A stretch of 64,000 nucleotides of DNA from Agrococcus jejuensis. Its GTDB lineage: Bacteria > Actinomycetota > Actinomycetes > Actinomycetales > Microbacteriaceae. Positions 17,464 through 26,465 of the stretch are shown here, one piece after another; positions within the stretch are counted from its first letter, which is position 1; every line of letters begins with the position of its first letter. Location of the stretch: assembly GCF_007679035.1 (NCBI RefSeq), contig NZ_VEFR01000001.1, positions 1,383,925 through 1,447,924 on the forward strand. Direction: 5' to 3'. The position numbers were made by a program, and so were the translations under genes. The notes under the pieces were generated by a model. That model was not told the origin of the DNA. It did no database searches and was given only the letters and a program-made list of their open reading frames with translations.

Positions 17464-18168
17464 ATGCTGCGCGTGGGCGTCCTCGGTGCGAGCGGACGGC
17501 TCGGCGCCGCCGCCGTCGCCGCGATCGACTCGGTCGAGGACCTCGAGGCGATCGTGCTCGATCCCCGCGGCGACCTCGACCTCGCGAGCGTCGACGTCGC
17601 GTTCGACGCGACGATCCTCGCCGCATCCGAGCGCATCGTCGCTGCGGCCGTCGCCCAGGGGGTGCCGATCGTGGTCGGCACGAGCGGCTGGAGCGCCGCG
17701 CGCGTGGATGCGCTCCGCGAGGCGGGGGCGACGGGCGTGCGCGTCGTGCCCAACTTCTCGATCGGCTCCGTCGTCGGCACGCACCTCGCGACGATCGCCG
17801 CACGCCACCTCGGCGCGATCGAGATCGTCGAGACGCACCACGAGCGCAAGGTGGATGCGCCCAGCGGCACCGCCGTGCGCACGGCCGAGGCCATCGGCGC
17901 GGTGCGCGCCGTCGAGGCGCCGACGCCCGACGAGCCCGGCCGCGGCACGCTCGTCGCGGGCATCCCGGTGCACGCGCTGCGCCTGCCGGGCGTGAGCGCG
18001 CGCCAGGAGGTCATCCTCGGCGGCACGGGCGAGACGCTCACGATCCGCCACGACACGCTCGGGCACGACGCGTACGCCGCGGGCATCCTGCTCGCGCTGC
18101 GCGCCGAGGCCCCCGCCGACGTCGTCGTCGGACTCGACGACCTGCTCGGGCTGCGGGCCCCCGCGTGA
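17464..18168 (+). CDS. dapB: 4-hydroxy-tetrahydrodipicolinate reductase
   Basis: DapB reduces the product of DapA with NAD(P)H in the diaminopimelate/lysine pathway. The 234-residue protein has the N-terminal nucleotide-binding GVLGASGRLG and the catalytic signature ETHHERKVDAPSGTA. TAGGCT (17452-17457) lies 6 nt before the ATG. Its stop overlaps the GTG of the small membrane-protein gene (GTGA). dapA and dapF occur elsewhere in this window. Confidence 0.95.
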   Translation: MLRVGVLGASGRLGAAAVAAIDSVEDLEAIVLDPRGDLDLASVDVAFDATILAASERIVAAAVAQGVPIVVGTSGWSAARVDALREAGATGVRVVPNFSIGSVVGTHLATIAARHLGAIEIVETHHERKVDAPSGTAVRTAEAIGAVRAVEAPTPDEPGRGTLVAGIPVHALRLPGVSARQEVILGGTGETLTIRHDTLGHDAYAAGILLALRAEAPADVVVGLDDLLGLRAPA

Positions 18169-18596
18169 GCCGCGCGTTCGCATGGGTCATGGGCGCCGTC
18201 CTGGCGCTCTACATCGGCCTCGCCGGCTCCTGGGCCGTGCAGCTCATGGCGAGCGGCGAGCCGCTCGGCATCGGTCTCGGCATCGCGCTCGTCGTGCTGG
18301 CGGGCATCGGCGCGTGGGCGCTCGTGACCGAGCTCGTGTTCGGCGTGCGCCTCGACCGGCTCGTGCGACGGCTGGATGCGGCCGGCGGCATGCCGACGCC
18401 GCTGCCGAAGGCGCCGAGCGGCCGCGCGGACAAGGACGCGGCCGACGACGCGTTCCCGGTCGCGAAGGCCGACGTCGAGGCGAACCCCGAGTCGTGGGAG
18501 TCGTGGCTGCGGCTGTCGATGGCGTACGACGCCGCTCGCGACCGCCGCCGCGCCCGCAAGGCCGCGCGCGAGTCCATCCGCCTCAGCCGCGCCTGA
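18165..18596 (+). CDS. Small membrane protein with a C-terminal TPR-like helix pair
   Basis: The 143-residue protein has two membrane helices (about 5-25 and 37-60), a linker, and a C-terminal segment [35 protein letters not shown] that resembles a tetratricopeptide helix pair. It is translationally coupled to dapB through a GTGA overlap. Small proteins of this type follow dapB in other Microbacteriaceae as far as I recall, but I know of no assigned function; an interaction role at the membrane is a guess. Confidence 0.75.
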   Translation: MSRAFAWVMGAVLALYIGLAGSWAVQLMASGEPLGIGLGIALVVLAGIGAWALVTELVFGVRLDRLVRRLDAAGGMPTPLPKAPSGRADKDAADDAFPVAKADVEANPESWESWLRLSMAYDAARDRRRARKAARESIRLSRA

Positions 18597-18657
18597 GCCC
18601 GTCCGACTGCGTCGATCCGCGCCACGGGGCGCACCGGGTGCCAGACTGGGAGCCATC

Positions 18658-19455
18658 ATGAGCCAGCCCTACGAGACCCTCCTCGCCGACGTCCTCGCGA
18701 ACGGCGTCGCGAAGGGCGACCGCACCGGCACCGGCACGCGCAGCGTGTTCGGTCGACAGCTCCGCTACGACCTCGCCGAGGGATTCCCCCTCGTCACGAC
18801 GAAGCGCGTGCACTTCAAGTCGGTGGCGCTCGAGCTGCTGTGGTTCCTGCGCGGCGACTCGAACGTGCGCTGGCTCCAGGAGCGCGGCGTGACGATCTGG
18901 GACGAGTGGGCGGATGCCGACGGCGACCTCGGCCCCGTGTACGGCGTGCAGTGGCGCTCGTGGCCCACGCCGTCTGGCGAGTCGATCGACCAGCTCTCGC
19001 AGCTCGTCGAGCAGATCCGCGCGAACCCCGACTCGCGCAGGCTCATCGTCTCGGCGTGGAACCCGGCCGACATCCCCTCGATGGCGCTCGCGCCGTGCCA
19101 CGCGTTCTTCCAGGTCTTCGTCGCCGACGGCCGCCTGTCGCTGCAGATCTACCAGCGCTCCGCCGACATGTTCCTCGGCGTGCCCTTCAACATCGCCTCC
19201 TATGCGCTGCTGACGCACATGCTCGCGCAGCAGACGGGCCTCGAGGTGGGCGAGCTCGTGTGGACGGGCGGCGACTGCCACATCTACGACAACCACGTCG
19301 AGCAGGTCGAGCGGCAGCTGAGCCGCGAGCCGTATCCGCTGCCGACGCTGCGCTTCGCGCGCACGCCGGACAGCATCCTCGACTACGAGTACGACGACAT
19401 CGAGGTCGTCGGCTACGAGCACCACCCGGGCATCAAGGCGCCCGTCGCCGTCTGA
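18658..19455 (+). CDS. thyA: Thymidylate synthase (ThyA)
   Basis: ThyA methylates dUMP to dTMP using methylene-tetrahydrofolate and releases dihydrofolate. The 265-residue protein contains [13 protein letters not shown], the catalytic cysteine in [11 protein letters not shown] (Cys147), [23 protein letters not shown] and DCHIYDNH. The start gives the canonical MSQPYE. Dihydrofolate reductase follows after 11 bp, so the two steps of the folate cycle are co-expressed. No TANNNT hexamer stands within 8 nt of this start. Confidence 0.97.
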   Translation: MSQPYETLLADVLANGVAKGDRTGTGTRSVFGRQLRYDLAEGFPLVTTKRVHFKSVALELLWFLRGDSNVRWLQERGVTIWDEWADADGDLGPVYGVQWRSWPTPSGESIDQLSQLVEQIRANPDSRRLIVSAWNPADIPSMALAPCHAFFQVFVADGRLSLQIYQRSADMFLGVPFNIASYALLTHMLAQQTGLEVGELVWTGGDCHIYDNHVEQVERQLSREPYPLPTLRFARTPDSILDYEYDDIEVVGYEHHPGIKAPVAV

Positions 19456-19466
19456 GCGACGCACGC

Positions 19467-19997
19467 ATGACGCAGCGCATCGGACTCATCTGGGCCGAGG
19501 CCCACGACCACGTCATCGGCGCGGGCGGCGACATGCCGTGGCGCCTGCCGGAGGACCTGCAGCGCTTCAAGCGCATCACGCTCGGCTCGCCCGTCGTCAT
19601 GGGGCGTCGCACGTGGGAGTCGTTCGGCACGCCGCCCAGGCCGCTGCCCGGACGCACGAACGTCGTCATCTCGCGCGACGCGTCGTACGAGGCGCCCGGG
19701 GCGACGGTCGTCGCGACGCTGCACACGGCGCTCGACGTCGCGCGCATCGTCGCCGAGGAGGATGACGCCGAGACGATCTGGATCATCGGCGGCGGCCAGG
19801 TCTACCGGCAGGCGCTCGACCTCGCCGACACGATCGAGCTCACCGAGATCGACGCCGCCCTCGACGGCGACACCACCGCGCCGGGGCTCGGCCCCGAGTG
19901 GGCGACGCTCGTGCTCGACCCCGCGGAGGGGTGGCACGAGTCGAAGGGCGGCCTGCGCTACCGCTTCCGCACCCTCACGCGCGTCAGCGGAACCTGA
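19467..19997 (+). CDS. folA: Dihydrofolate reductase
   Basis: The enzyme regenerates tetrahydrofolate from the dihydrofolate made by ThyA, using NADPH. The 176-residue protein has WAEAHDHVIGAGGDMPWRLPEDLQRFK (Trp and acidic substrate residue), the NADPH motifs GRRTWESF and IIGGGQVY, and the usual length. It lies 11 bp after thyA. Its last 14 bp overlap the 3' end of the convergent CWB2 gene. Confidence 0.95.
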   Translation: MTQRIGLIWAEAHDHVIGAGGDMPWRLPEDLQRFKRITLGSPVVMGRRTWESFGTPPRPLPGRTNVVISRDASYEAPGATVVATLHTALDVARIVAEEDDAETIWIIGGGQVYRQALDLADTIELTEIDAALDGDTTAPGLGPEWATLVLDPAEGWHESKGGLRYRFRTLTRVSGT

Positions 19998-21594
19998 GCT
20001 GCCAGGGTCCGTTGACCTCGACGATCACCACGGACGGCCCGGTGCGCAGCACGTTGCCCGCGACGCCGGAGCTGAGGTTCGGTCGCCACGAGCCCCATGG
20101 GTCGCGCGCGACGTCGAGCACCCTGCCGAACCCCGGCGCGGTGACGGTGAAGTCGTAGGCGGAGGTGCCGCCACCCCACACGAAGACGGCGCTCGCCTCC
20201 CCGGAGGCGGTCGCACCGATCATCGGAAGGCTGCGCACATCGGAGATGCGAGCAGTCCAGCCGGCCTCGTAGGCGGAGACCTGCACGGAGGAGACGCGCT
20301 GGGGAAGGCTGGACTGCTGCAGGAAGCCGCTCGCCGACATGCCGGAGCCACCCGCGAGCACGACGGGTCTCCCATCGCTGGATGGCGCGGAGACCCAGGC
20401 TTGGCTGGCGCTCCGACCCGACGTCACAGCGATGGTCACGACGATGCCATCGACGTTCGACGGGACTGCGATCGAGCCACCGCCGAAGCCCGACACCTCG
20501 TAGGGCTCGAACGTGCCGAACTGGTTCGCCAGCGCCTGGTGCGTCGGCGACAGGGGCGCAGGCGGCAGCGGGCACGCGGTGAGCGCGAGCGACGCGTCGG
20601 ACAGCGCCGACCGTCCGCCGACGCCGATGGCCGCGTACACGCCGTACGGGCCGAGGATGCGCGACTCGATCGCGGATGCCACGCCGTCGTCGCACGACGG
20701 TGGAGCGAGCAGCAGCGGTCGGCCCGAGGCTGCGGAGAGCACCGCGGCACCCAGCGCATCGGGGAAGGCAGCACCCGACGCGACCAGCACCGTCGACGCC
20801 CAATCCTGCGGCCATGTCGCGTCTGCGATCTCGATGGCCGTCGCGTAGCGGTTCGCGCCCGACAGTCGCGTGGCGGTCGAGCCGGCGAGCGTGCCGATCC
20901 AGTCGACGTCGGTCTGCGGCACGGCCGCCGGACCGCCGGCGACGAGCACCTCGCGACCGCCGAGCACGGGGGCGACGGAGTCGCGCCACGCCTGCGTCGA
21001 CGCAGCGTCCGAGCCGTGCACGTCGAGCACGATGGGGGAGCCGTCGCGACCTGCCACGGCTGCTGCAGCGAGCGCGTCGGCGAACTGCCCGCCCGAGGCG
21101 ACCCAGGCGCGGTCGGAGCCGGAGAGCTCGAGCAGCAGGTCGGCGACGACGAGCGACGTCTCGACGCGATTCGCGCCCGCGAGTCGATCGACGACGGCCG
21201 TCGGCAGCAGTCGCTGCACCTCGGCGAGCAGCCCGTCGGACAGCGCGGCGCTGCCGCCCACCAGCACGACCTCGCTCGGCGCGAGCTCGACGAGGCGGTC
21301 GCGCACGACCGTGGGGAGCGCGTCGGGGGCCGAGAGCAGCAGCTGGCCGTCGACCCACGACACGAGGGGTGCCGCCGACAGCGCGTCGGCGAAGCCCGTG
21401 CCCGACGCGAGGAAGACGACGTCGCCGGTGGCGGTGCGCTCGCGCGTCAGCTGCACCGACGTCTGCCAGCGGTCCGAGCCCGAGATGCGCGTCGTCGACG
21501 GCGCGGCGTCCGCGTCCGCCGCGGGCAGGGGCGCGACGATCGCTGCGCTCGCGATCGTGAGCGCAGCGGCGATGGATGCGATGGTGCGGCGCAC
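19984..21594 (-). CDS. Secreted cell-wall protein with three CWB2 repeats
   Basis: The 536-residue protein has an N-terminal signal peptide (about 1-30, ending near ADADA) and three cell-wall-binding type 2 repeats between about residues 33 and 310, each with an R.sGssRw or RLaGANRY segment and a VVLVGGSAALSDGL or VLVAGGPAAV segment. The last 180 or so residues form an unrecognised Ser/Gly/Val-rich domain. CWB2 repeats bind the wall non-covalently in other Gram-positives. I chose the GTG at 21594 because CGGGAG stands 6 nt upstream and it gives a proper signal peptide. The gene is divergent from dapA. Confidence 0.88.
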   Translation of the reverse strand: MRRTIASIAAALTIASAAIVAPLPAADADAAPSTTRISGSDRWQTSVQLTRERTATGDVVFLASGTGFADALSAAPLVSWVDGQLLLSAPDALPTVVRDRLVELAPSEVVLVGGSAALSDGLLAEVQRLLPTAVVDRLAGANRVETSLVVADLLLELSGSDRAWVASGGQFADALAAAAVAGRDGSPIVLDVHGSDAASTQAWRDSVAPVLGGREVLVAGGPAAVPQTDVDWIGTLAGSTATRLSGANRYATAIEIADATWPQDWASTVLVASGAAFPDALGAAVLSAASGRPLLLAPPSCDDGVASAIESRILGPYGVYAAIGVGGRSALSDASLALTACPLPPAPLSPTHQALANQFGTFEPYEVSGFGGGSIAVPSNVDGIVVTIAVTSGRSASQAWVSAPSSDGRPVVLAGGSGMSASGFLQQSSLPQRVSSVQVSAYEAGWTARISDVRSLPMIGATASGEASAVFVWGGGTSAYDFTVTAPGFGRVLDVARDPWGSWRPNLSSGVAGNVLRTGPSVVIVEVNGPWQLRFR

Positions 21595-21722
21595 GGAGGG
21601 CTCCCGTCGTGGTCGAGACGGGCCGAGGCCTGCGTCGCACCGAGCGTAACGTCGAGCGATCCTCAATCGAGGTGCTCGCGCGTCACGATGTCGTAACGCC
21701 GATCGCGCCCGACCCGCGATGC

Positions 21723-21746
21723 GTGCCGGCCGCGATCGGCCGGCAC
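21723..21746. promoter_or_regulatory. Palindrome upstream of dapA, possible operator
   Basis: A perfect inverted repeat with 10-bp arms GTGCCGGCCG and CGGCCGGCAC around CGAT lies about 30 bp before the dapA -10 hexamer, in the divergent region between dapA and the CWB2 gene. It is far from any stop codon, so an operator is more likely than a terminator. The rest of 21595-21790 shows only a TACGCT hexamer on the minus strand that could serve the CWB2 gene. Confidence 0.45.
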
Positions 21747-21790
21747 GAGGGCGATCATGGGGCGATGCGACCCGCGATAGCCTGGAGCAC

Positions 21791-22762
21791 GTGATCCACA
21801 ACCCCTTCGGCCAGGTCCTGGTCGCCCTCGTCACGCCGCTGCAGGCCGACGGAGAGGTCGACTGGCCGGGCGTCGAGCGACTCATCGACGACGTCGTGAC
21901 CCAGGGCGCCGACGGCATCGTGGTCTCGGGCACCACCGGCGAGACGTCGACGCTCACCGACCCCGAGAAGATCCGGCTCGTCGAGGTGGCCAAGTCGGTC
22001 GCCGGCGACCGCGCCAAGGTGATCCAGGGCGGCGGCTCCAACGAGACCGCCCACGCGATCGACCTGTACCGCCAGGCGGAGCGCGCCGGCGCCGACGGCG
22101 TCATGATCGTGACCCCGTACTACAACAAGCCGACGCAGGCGGGCCTGCTCACGCACTTCCGCATGATCGCGGATGCGACCGACCTGCCCGTGATCCTCTA
22201 CGACATCCCCGGCCGCACGGGCGTGCCCATCCGGTACGAGACGATCCTGCGCGCCGCGAAGCACCCGAACATCCTCGCCGTGAAGGACGCCAAGGGCGAC
22301 CTCGCCGAGGTGAGCCGCGTGCTCAACCAGACCGACCTGCTCTACTTCTCCGGCGACGACGCCATGGTGCTCCCGCACCTGTCGGTCGGCGCCGTGGGAC
22401 TCATCGGCGTGACGGCGAACATCGCCCCGCGCCCCTACCGCACGATCATCGACGCCGTGAACGCCGGCGACCTGCACACCGCGCAGGCGCAGCACAAGGC
22501 GCTCGAGCCGCTCGTGCGAGCGACCATGACGCATGTCCCCGGCACGGTCGCGACCAAGTACATCCTGCACGCGCTCGGCCGCATCGGCAGCCCGCGCGTG
22601 CGCCTGCCGCTCGTCGGTCCCGAGGACTCCGAGGCAGCGCTCATCGAGGACGAGATCGCGCTCGTGCGCGACATCGACGGCCTCGACCTCTCTCGGTTCC
22701 GGCCCGATCGGAACGCGGCAGCGGGCGGAGCGCTCCCGAAGGTCCACGGCACGACGCGCTGA
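21791..22762 (+). CDS. dapA: 4-hydroxy-tetrahydrodipicolinate synthase
   Basis: DapA condenses pyruvate with aspartate semialdehyde, the committed step of the diaminopimelate pathway. The 323-residue protein contains GTTGETSTLTDPEK, the Tyr in ILYDIPGRTGV and the Schiff-base lysine in ILAVKDAKGD (Lys165). I chose the GTG at 21791 because TAGCCT (21778-21783) lies exactly 7 nt upstream and the family start (an FGQVLVALVTPL core) follows directly; an upstream ATG at 21719 would add a non-conserved run. RNase J follows 16 bp downstream, a pairing common in actinobacteria. Confidence 0.95.
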   Translation: MIHNPFGQVLVALVTPLQADGEVDWPGVERLIDDVVTQGADGIVVSGTTGETSTLTDPEKIRLVEVAKSVAGDRAKVIQGGGSNETAHAIDLYRQAERAGADGVMIVTPYYNKPTQAGLLTHFRMIADATDLPVILYDIPGRTGVPIRYETILRAAKHPNILAVKDAKGDLAEVSRVLNQTDLLYFSGDDAMVLPHLSVGAVGLIGVTANIAPRPYRTIIDAVNAGDLHTAQAQHKALEPLVRATMTHVPGTVATKYILHALGRIGSPRVRLPLVGPEDSEAALIEDEIALVRDIDGLDLSRFRPDRNAAAGGALPKVHGTTR

Positions 22763-22778
22763 CACCACGAGGAGGCCC

Positions 22779-24452
22779 ATGACGGCCATCGCACAGCCGG
22801 CTCCACTCGAGCCCGGCACCCTTCGCATCATCCCGCTCGGCGGCCTCGGCGAGGTCGGCCGCAACATGACGGTCTTCGAGATCGACGGTCGCCTGCTCAT
22901 CGTCGACTGCGGCGTGCTGTTCCCCGAGGAGCACCAGCCCGGCGTCGACCTGATCCTGCCCGACTTCGGCCCGATCCGAGACCGCCTCGACGACGTCGAG
23001 GCCGTCGTGCTCACGCACGGCCACGAGGACCACATCGGCGCCGTCCCGTACCTGCTGAAGCTGCGCCAGGACATCCCGCTCATCGGCTCGCAGCTCACGC
23101 TCGCGCTCGTCGAGGCGAAGCTCAAGGAGCACCGCATCAAGCCCTACACGCACACGGTGCGCGAGGGCGGGACCGAGCAGCTCGGGCCGTTCGGCCTCGA
23201 GTTCATCGCGGTGAACCACTCGATCCCGGATGCCCTGGCCGTCGCGATCCGCACCAAGGCCGGCCTCGCGCTCGTCACGGGCGACTTCAAGATGGACCAG
23301 CTGCCGCTCGACGACCGCATCACCGACCTGCGCGCGTTCGCACGGCTCGGCGAGGAGGGCGTGGATGCGTTCCTCGTCGACTCGACGAACGCCGACGTGC
23401 CCGGCTTCACCGCGCCCGAGCGGGGCATCGGTCCCGTGCTCGAGCAGGTCATCGCCGCGACCCAGGGCAAGGTCGTCGTCGCATCGTTCTCGAGCCACGT
23501 GCACCGCGTGCAGCAGGTGCTCGACGCCGCCCACGCGCACGGCCGCCGCGTCGCGTTCATGGGGCGCTCGATGGTGCGCAACATGGGCATCGCCGCCGAC
23601 CTCGGCTACCTGACGGTGCCCGACGGCGTGCTCATCGACGCCAAGAAGGCGCACGACCTGCCCGAGTCGAAGATCGTCTTCATGTCGACGGGCTCGCAGG
23701 GCGAGCCGATGGCGGTGCTGTCGCGCATCGCGAACGGCGAGCACCAGATCACGGTGGGCGAGCGCGACACGGTCATCCTCGCCTCGAGCCTCATCCCCGG
23801 CAACGAGAACGCCGTCTACCGCGTCATCAACGGCCTCATGAAGCTCGGCGCCAACGTCGTGCACAAGGGCAACGCGAAGGTGCACGTCTCCGGCCACGCG
23901 TCGGCGGGCGAGCTGCTGTACTGCTACAACATCCTCGGTCCGCGCAACGTCATCCCCGTGCACGGCGAGTTCCGCCACCTGCACGCGGCCGCGTCGCTCG
24001 CACGCCAGACGGGCGTGCCGCACGAGCGCGCGTTCGTCGGCGAGAACGGCACCGTCTGGGACATGCGCGACGGCGACATCCGCGTCGCAGGCCAGGTCGA
24101 GATCGGCTTCGTCTACGTCGACGGCTCGTCGGTGGGTCGTCTCGACGACGCCGACCTCAAGGACCGCCGCACCCTCGCCGAGGAGGGCTTCATCTCGATC
24201 TTCGTCGCGATCGAGACGCAGACGGGCAAGTGCGTCGTCGGCCCCGAGATCCACGCGCGCGGCTTCGCCGAGGACGACTCGATCTTCGACGAGATCCGCC
24301 CGAAGATCGTGAAGGCGCTCGAGGAGGCTGCGGGCCAGGGCGTGCGCGACACGCACCAGTTCTCGCAGACCGTGCGCCGCACCGTCGGTCGCTGGGTCGG
24401 CACGCGCATCCGCCGCCGGCCGATGATCGTGCCGGTCGTCATCGAGGCCTGA
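22779..24452 (+). CDS. rnj: Ribonuclease J
   Basis: RNase J is a metallo-beta-lactamase/beta-CASP nuclease with endo- and 5' exonuclease activity in mRNA decay and rRNA maturation. The 557-residue protein has the zinc motif LTHGHEDHIGA (His80, His82, Asp84, His85), the MSTGSQGEPMAVLSRIA and HVSGHAS motifs, and the C-terminal RNase J domain. The ATG follows a strong AGGAGG site 16 bp after the dapA stop, so both are on one mRNA. PNPase is encoded about 9 kb upstream. Confidence 0.96.
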   Translation: MTAIAQPAPLEPGTLRIIPLGGLGEVGRNMTVFEIDGRLLIVDCGVLFPEEHQPGVDLILPDFGPIRDRLDDVEAVVLTHGHEDHIGAVPYLLKLRQDIPLIGSQLTLALVEAKLKEHRIKPYTHTVREGGTEQLGPFGLEFIAVNHSIPDALAVAIRTKAGLALVTGDFKMDQLPLDDRITDLRAFARLGEEGVDAFLVDSTNADVPGFTAPERGIGPVLEQVIAATQGKVVVASFSSHVHRVQQVLDAAHAHGRRVAFMGRSMVRNMGIAADLGYLTVPDGVLIDAKKAHDLPESKIVFMSTGSQGEPMAVLSRIANGEHQITVGERDTVILASSLIPGNENAVYRVINGLMKLGANVVHKGNAKVHVSGHASAGELLYCYNILGPRNVIPVHGEFRHLHAAASLARQTGVPHERAFVGENGTVWDMRDGDIRVAGQVEIGFVYVDGSSVGRLDDADLKDRRTLAEEGFISIFVAIETQTGKCVVGPEIHARGFAEDDSIFDEIRPKIVKALEEAAGQGVRDTHQFSQTVRRTVGRWVGTRIRRRPMIVPVVIEA

Positions 24453-24505
24453 CGCCTCGAGCCCGTCGTGACCGAAGCGTGACCCGTTCTCGTCCGTGCG
24501 GATGA

Positions 24506-24526
24506 GGCGGGCTCGCAGGGCCCGCC
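24506..24526 (+). terminator. Possible rnj terminator beside the next promoter
   Basis: GGCGGGC (24506-24512) and GCCCGCC (24520-24526) form a 7-bp stem with a 7-nt loop, followed 2 nt later by TAGCCT (24529-24534), a likely -10 element for the export operon whose ATG lies at 24577. Confidence 0.5.
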
Positions 24527-24576
24527 CATAGCCTCGCTCCTGGCCGCCGAACGCGCGTGCCAGGGACGAGGCGGGC

Positions 24577-25764
24577 ATGAGCGCTGACGACGGTCGGATC
24601 GACGAGGTGGATGGGGCGGCGACGCCCGAGGAGCGGCCGCAGCACGCGGCCGACGACCGCCGTGCGGCCGCCGCGCAGCGCCGCCTCGAGGCTGCGGAGC
24701 GCAAGGCCTCCAAGCGGGCCGAGCGGCAGTCGCGCGGACCGGGCGTGTGGCGCACGATCGTGTGGCCCGTCCTCCGCCTCGCGGTCTTCGCCGTCATCGC
24801 CGTCGCGCTCGTGAAGGTCGCGTTCTTCCCCGACCCGTCGGCGTCCGAGGCGGGCGTCGACCTGCCGCCGACCGCGTCGATGGAGGAGCCGCTCGTCGCC
24901 GCCGCCGTCGGCACCGTGCGCAACGACCTGTCGCTCACCGGTCAGGTGCTGCCCGACGACGCCGTGGCGGTGCGCTCGACGCAGACCGGCACCGTGTCGC
25001 GCATCCTCGCGTCGAACGGCCAGGGCGTGTCGGCCGGCAGCGAGCTGTACGTCGTGCGCGTCGAGACGCAGGCGACGCAGCCGAACGAGGACGGCTCGCT
25101 GCCGGCGCCGACCGTGCGACTCTTCACGATCACCTCGCCGGCCGCTGGCGTGCTCACGGGCTTCGAGGTGCTGCTGAACCAGGAGCTGCAGGTCGGCACC
25201 GAGACCGGCTCGGTGCAACCGGCGACGTTCCACGTCGACGCGCCGCTCACGGCGCAGGAGCAGTACCGGCTCACGACGCAGCCGACCGAGGCGCAGGTGC
25301 AGATCCCCGGCGGTCCCGCGCCCTTCACGTGCACGAGCCTGCAGGTGCTGCAGCCCGCGACGGGCTCGAGCGGTGGCGCGACGGGTGGCGAGGGCGCCAC
25401 GGGCGTCTCGACGGCGACGGCGCGCTGCCAGGTGCCGGGCGAGGTGCGGGTGTTCTCGGGCCTCGCGGCCGACGTGACCATCGCGGGCGGCGTCGCCGAG
25501 GGCGTGCTCACGCTGCCGACGACCGCCGTGCTCGGCAGCGCCGACACCGGCCGCGTCGTGCGCATCGGCGCCGACGGTGCGCAAGAGGAGGCGCAGGTCG
25601 AGCTCGGCCTCACCGACGGCCAGACGATCGAGATCCGCAGCGGCCTCGCCGAGGGCGAGCAGGTGCTGCAGTTCGTGCCGGGCGGCGAGCCGATCGACGA
25701 CCCGTGCGCCGATCCCATGTCGCCCACGTTCGACCCGATGCTGTGCGGCGAGGTCGCGCCGTGA
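24577..25764 (+). CDS. Membrane-fusion (adaptor) protein of a MacAB-like ABC system
   Basis: The 395-residue protein has a charged, Ala/Arg-rich cytoplasmic N-terminus (about 1-60), one membrane helix (about 64-84), a lipoyl-like segment (VRSTQTGTVSRILASNGQGVSAGSELYVV) and a beta-barrel region ending in LTLPTTAVLG and GLTDGQTIEIRSGLAEGEQVL, typical of HlyD/MacA adaptors. Four extracytoplasmic cysteines (in FTCTSL, ARCQVP, DDPCAD and MLCGE) may form disulphides. It overlaps the ATPase gene (GTGA). Adaptors of this kind couple permeases to export of peptides or drugs; the substrate is unknown. Confidence 0.88.
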   Translation: MSADDGRIDEVDGAATPEERPQHAADDRRAAAAQRRLEAAERKASKRAERQSRGPGVWRTIVWPVLRLAVFAVIAVALVKVAFFPDPSASEAGVDLPPTASMEEPLVAAAVGTVRNDLSLTGQVLPDDAVAVRSTQTGTVSRILASNGQGVSAGSELYVVRVETQATQPNEDGSLPAPTVRLFTITSPAAGVLTGFEVLLNQELQVGTETGSVQPATFHVDAPLTAQEQYRLTTQPTEAQVQIPGGPAPFTCTSLQVLQPATGSSGGATGGEGATGVSTATARCQVPGEVRVFSGLAADVTIAGGVAEGVLTLPTTAVLGSADTGRVVRIGADGAQEEAQVELGLTDGQTIEIRSGLAEGEQVLQFVPGGEPIDDPCADPMSPTFDPMLCGEVAP

Positions 25765-26465
25765 CGCTGCTGACGCTCGAGGACGTCACGCGCCACGTGA
25801 CGCTGCCGGACGCGCCGCCGCTGCAGATCCTGCGCGGCATCGACCTCGCGGTGGATGCGGGCGATCGGGTGTCGATCGTCGGCCGCTCGGGCTCCGGCAA
25901 GTCGACGCTGCTCAACATCCTCGGGCTGCTCGACCAGCCGACCACGGGCAGGATGCGCTTCGACGACGAGCCCGTGCTGCTCATGTCGGCCAGGCGCCGC
26001 GACAGGCTGCGCGCCCTCTCGGTCGGGTTCGTGTTCCAGCAGTTCCACCTCATCGAGGGGCTCACGGCGCTCGAGAACGTGCAGATGCCGCTGCTCTACG
26101 GCTCGGGCACGCACTTCTGGCGACGCGATCGCCTCGCGCGCGACATGCTCGACCGCGTGTCGCTCGGGCACCGCGCCGACTCGCAGGTCACGACGCTGTC
26201 GGGCGGCGAGCAGCAGCGCGTCGCGATCGCGAGGGCGCTCGTGCGCTCGCCGCGCCTCATCCTCGCCGACGAGCCGACGGGCGCCCTCGACCTCGAGACC
26301 GGCGCGCAGATCATGGACCTGCTCGAGTCCGTCGCCCGCGACTCGCATGCGGCGCTCGTCACGATCACGCACGACGTCAACGTCGCGGCTCGCGCCGAGC
26401 GGATGCACCGGCTCGACGCCGGCGTGCTCTCGCCCGCCGAGCAGGTCGCGGAGGTCGCGGCATGA
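25761..26465 (+). CDS. ABC transporter ATP-binding protein (MacB/LolD type)
   Basis: The 234-residue ATPase has Walker A GRSGSGKST (about residues 38-46), a Q-loop in FVFQQFHLI, the signature [15 protein letters not shown], Walker B LILADEPTGALD and the switch His in TITHDVN. The DEPTGALD and LIEGLTALENV segments are typical of the MacB/LolD export group. The GTG at 25761 overlaps the adaptor stop, and its own stop overlaps the permease ATG, so the three are one operon. Confidence 0.93.
   Translation: MTLLTLEDVTRHVTLPDAPPLQILRGIDLAVDAGDRVSIVGRSGSGKSTLLNILGLLDQPTTGRMRFDDEPVLLMSARRRDRLRALSVGFVFQQFHLIEGLTALENVQMPLLYGSGTHFWRRDRLARDMLDRVSLGHRADSQVTTLSGGEQQRVAIARALVRSPRLILADEPTGALDLETGAQIMDLLESVARDSHAALVTITHDVNVAARAERMHRLDAGVLSPAEQVAEVAA

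Noticed and set aside
24453..24576. tRNA gene or other structured RNA in the rnj-adaptor gap.
   Set aside because: Only a short hairpin and a TAGCCT box are visible; no cloverleaf could be drawn.
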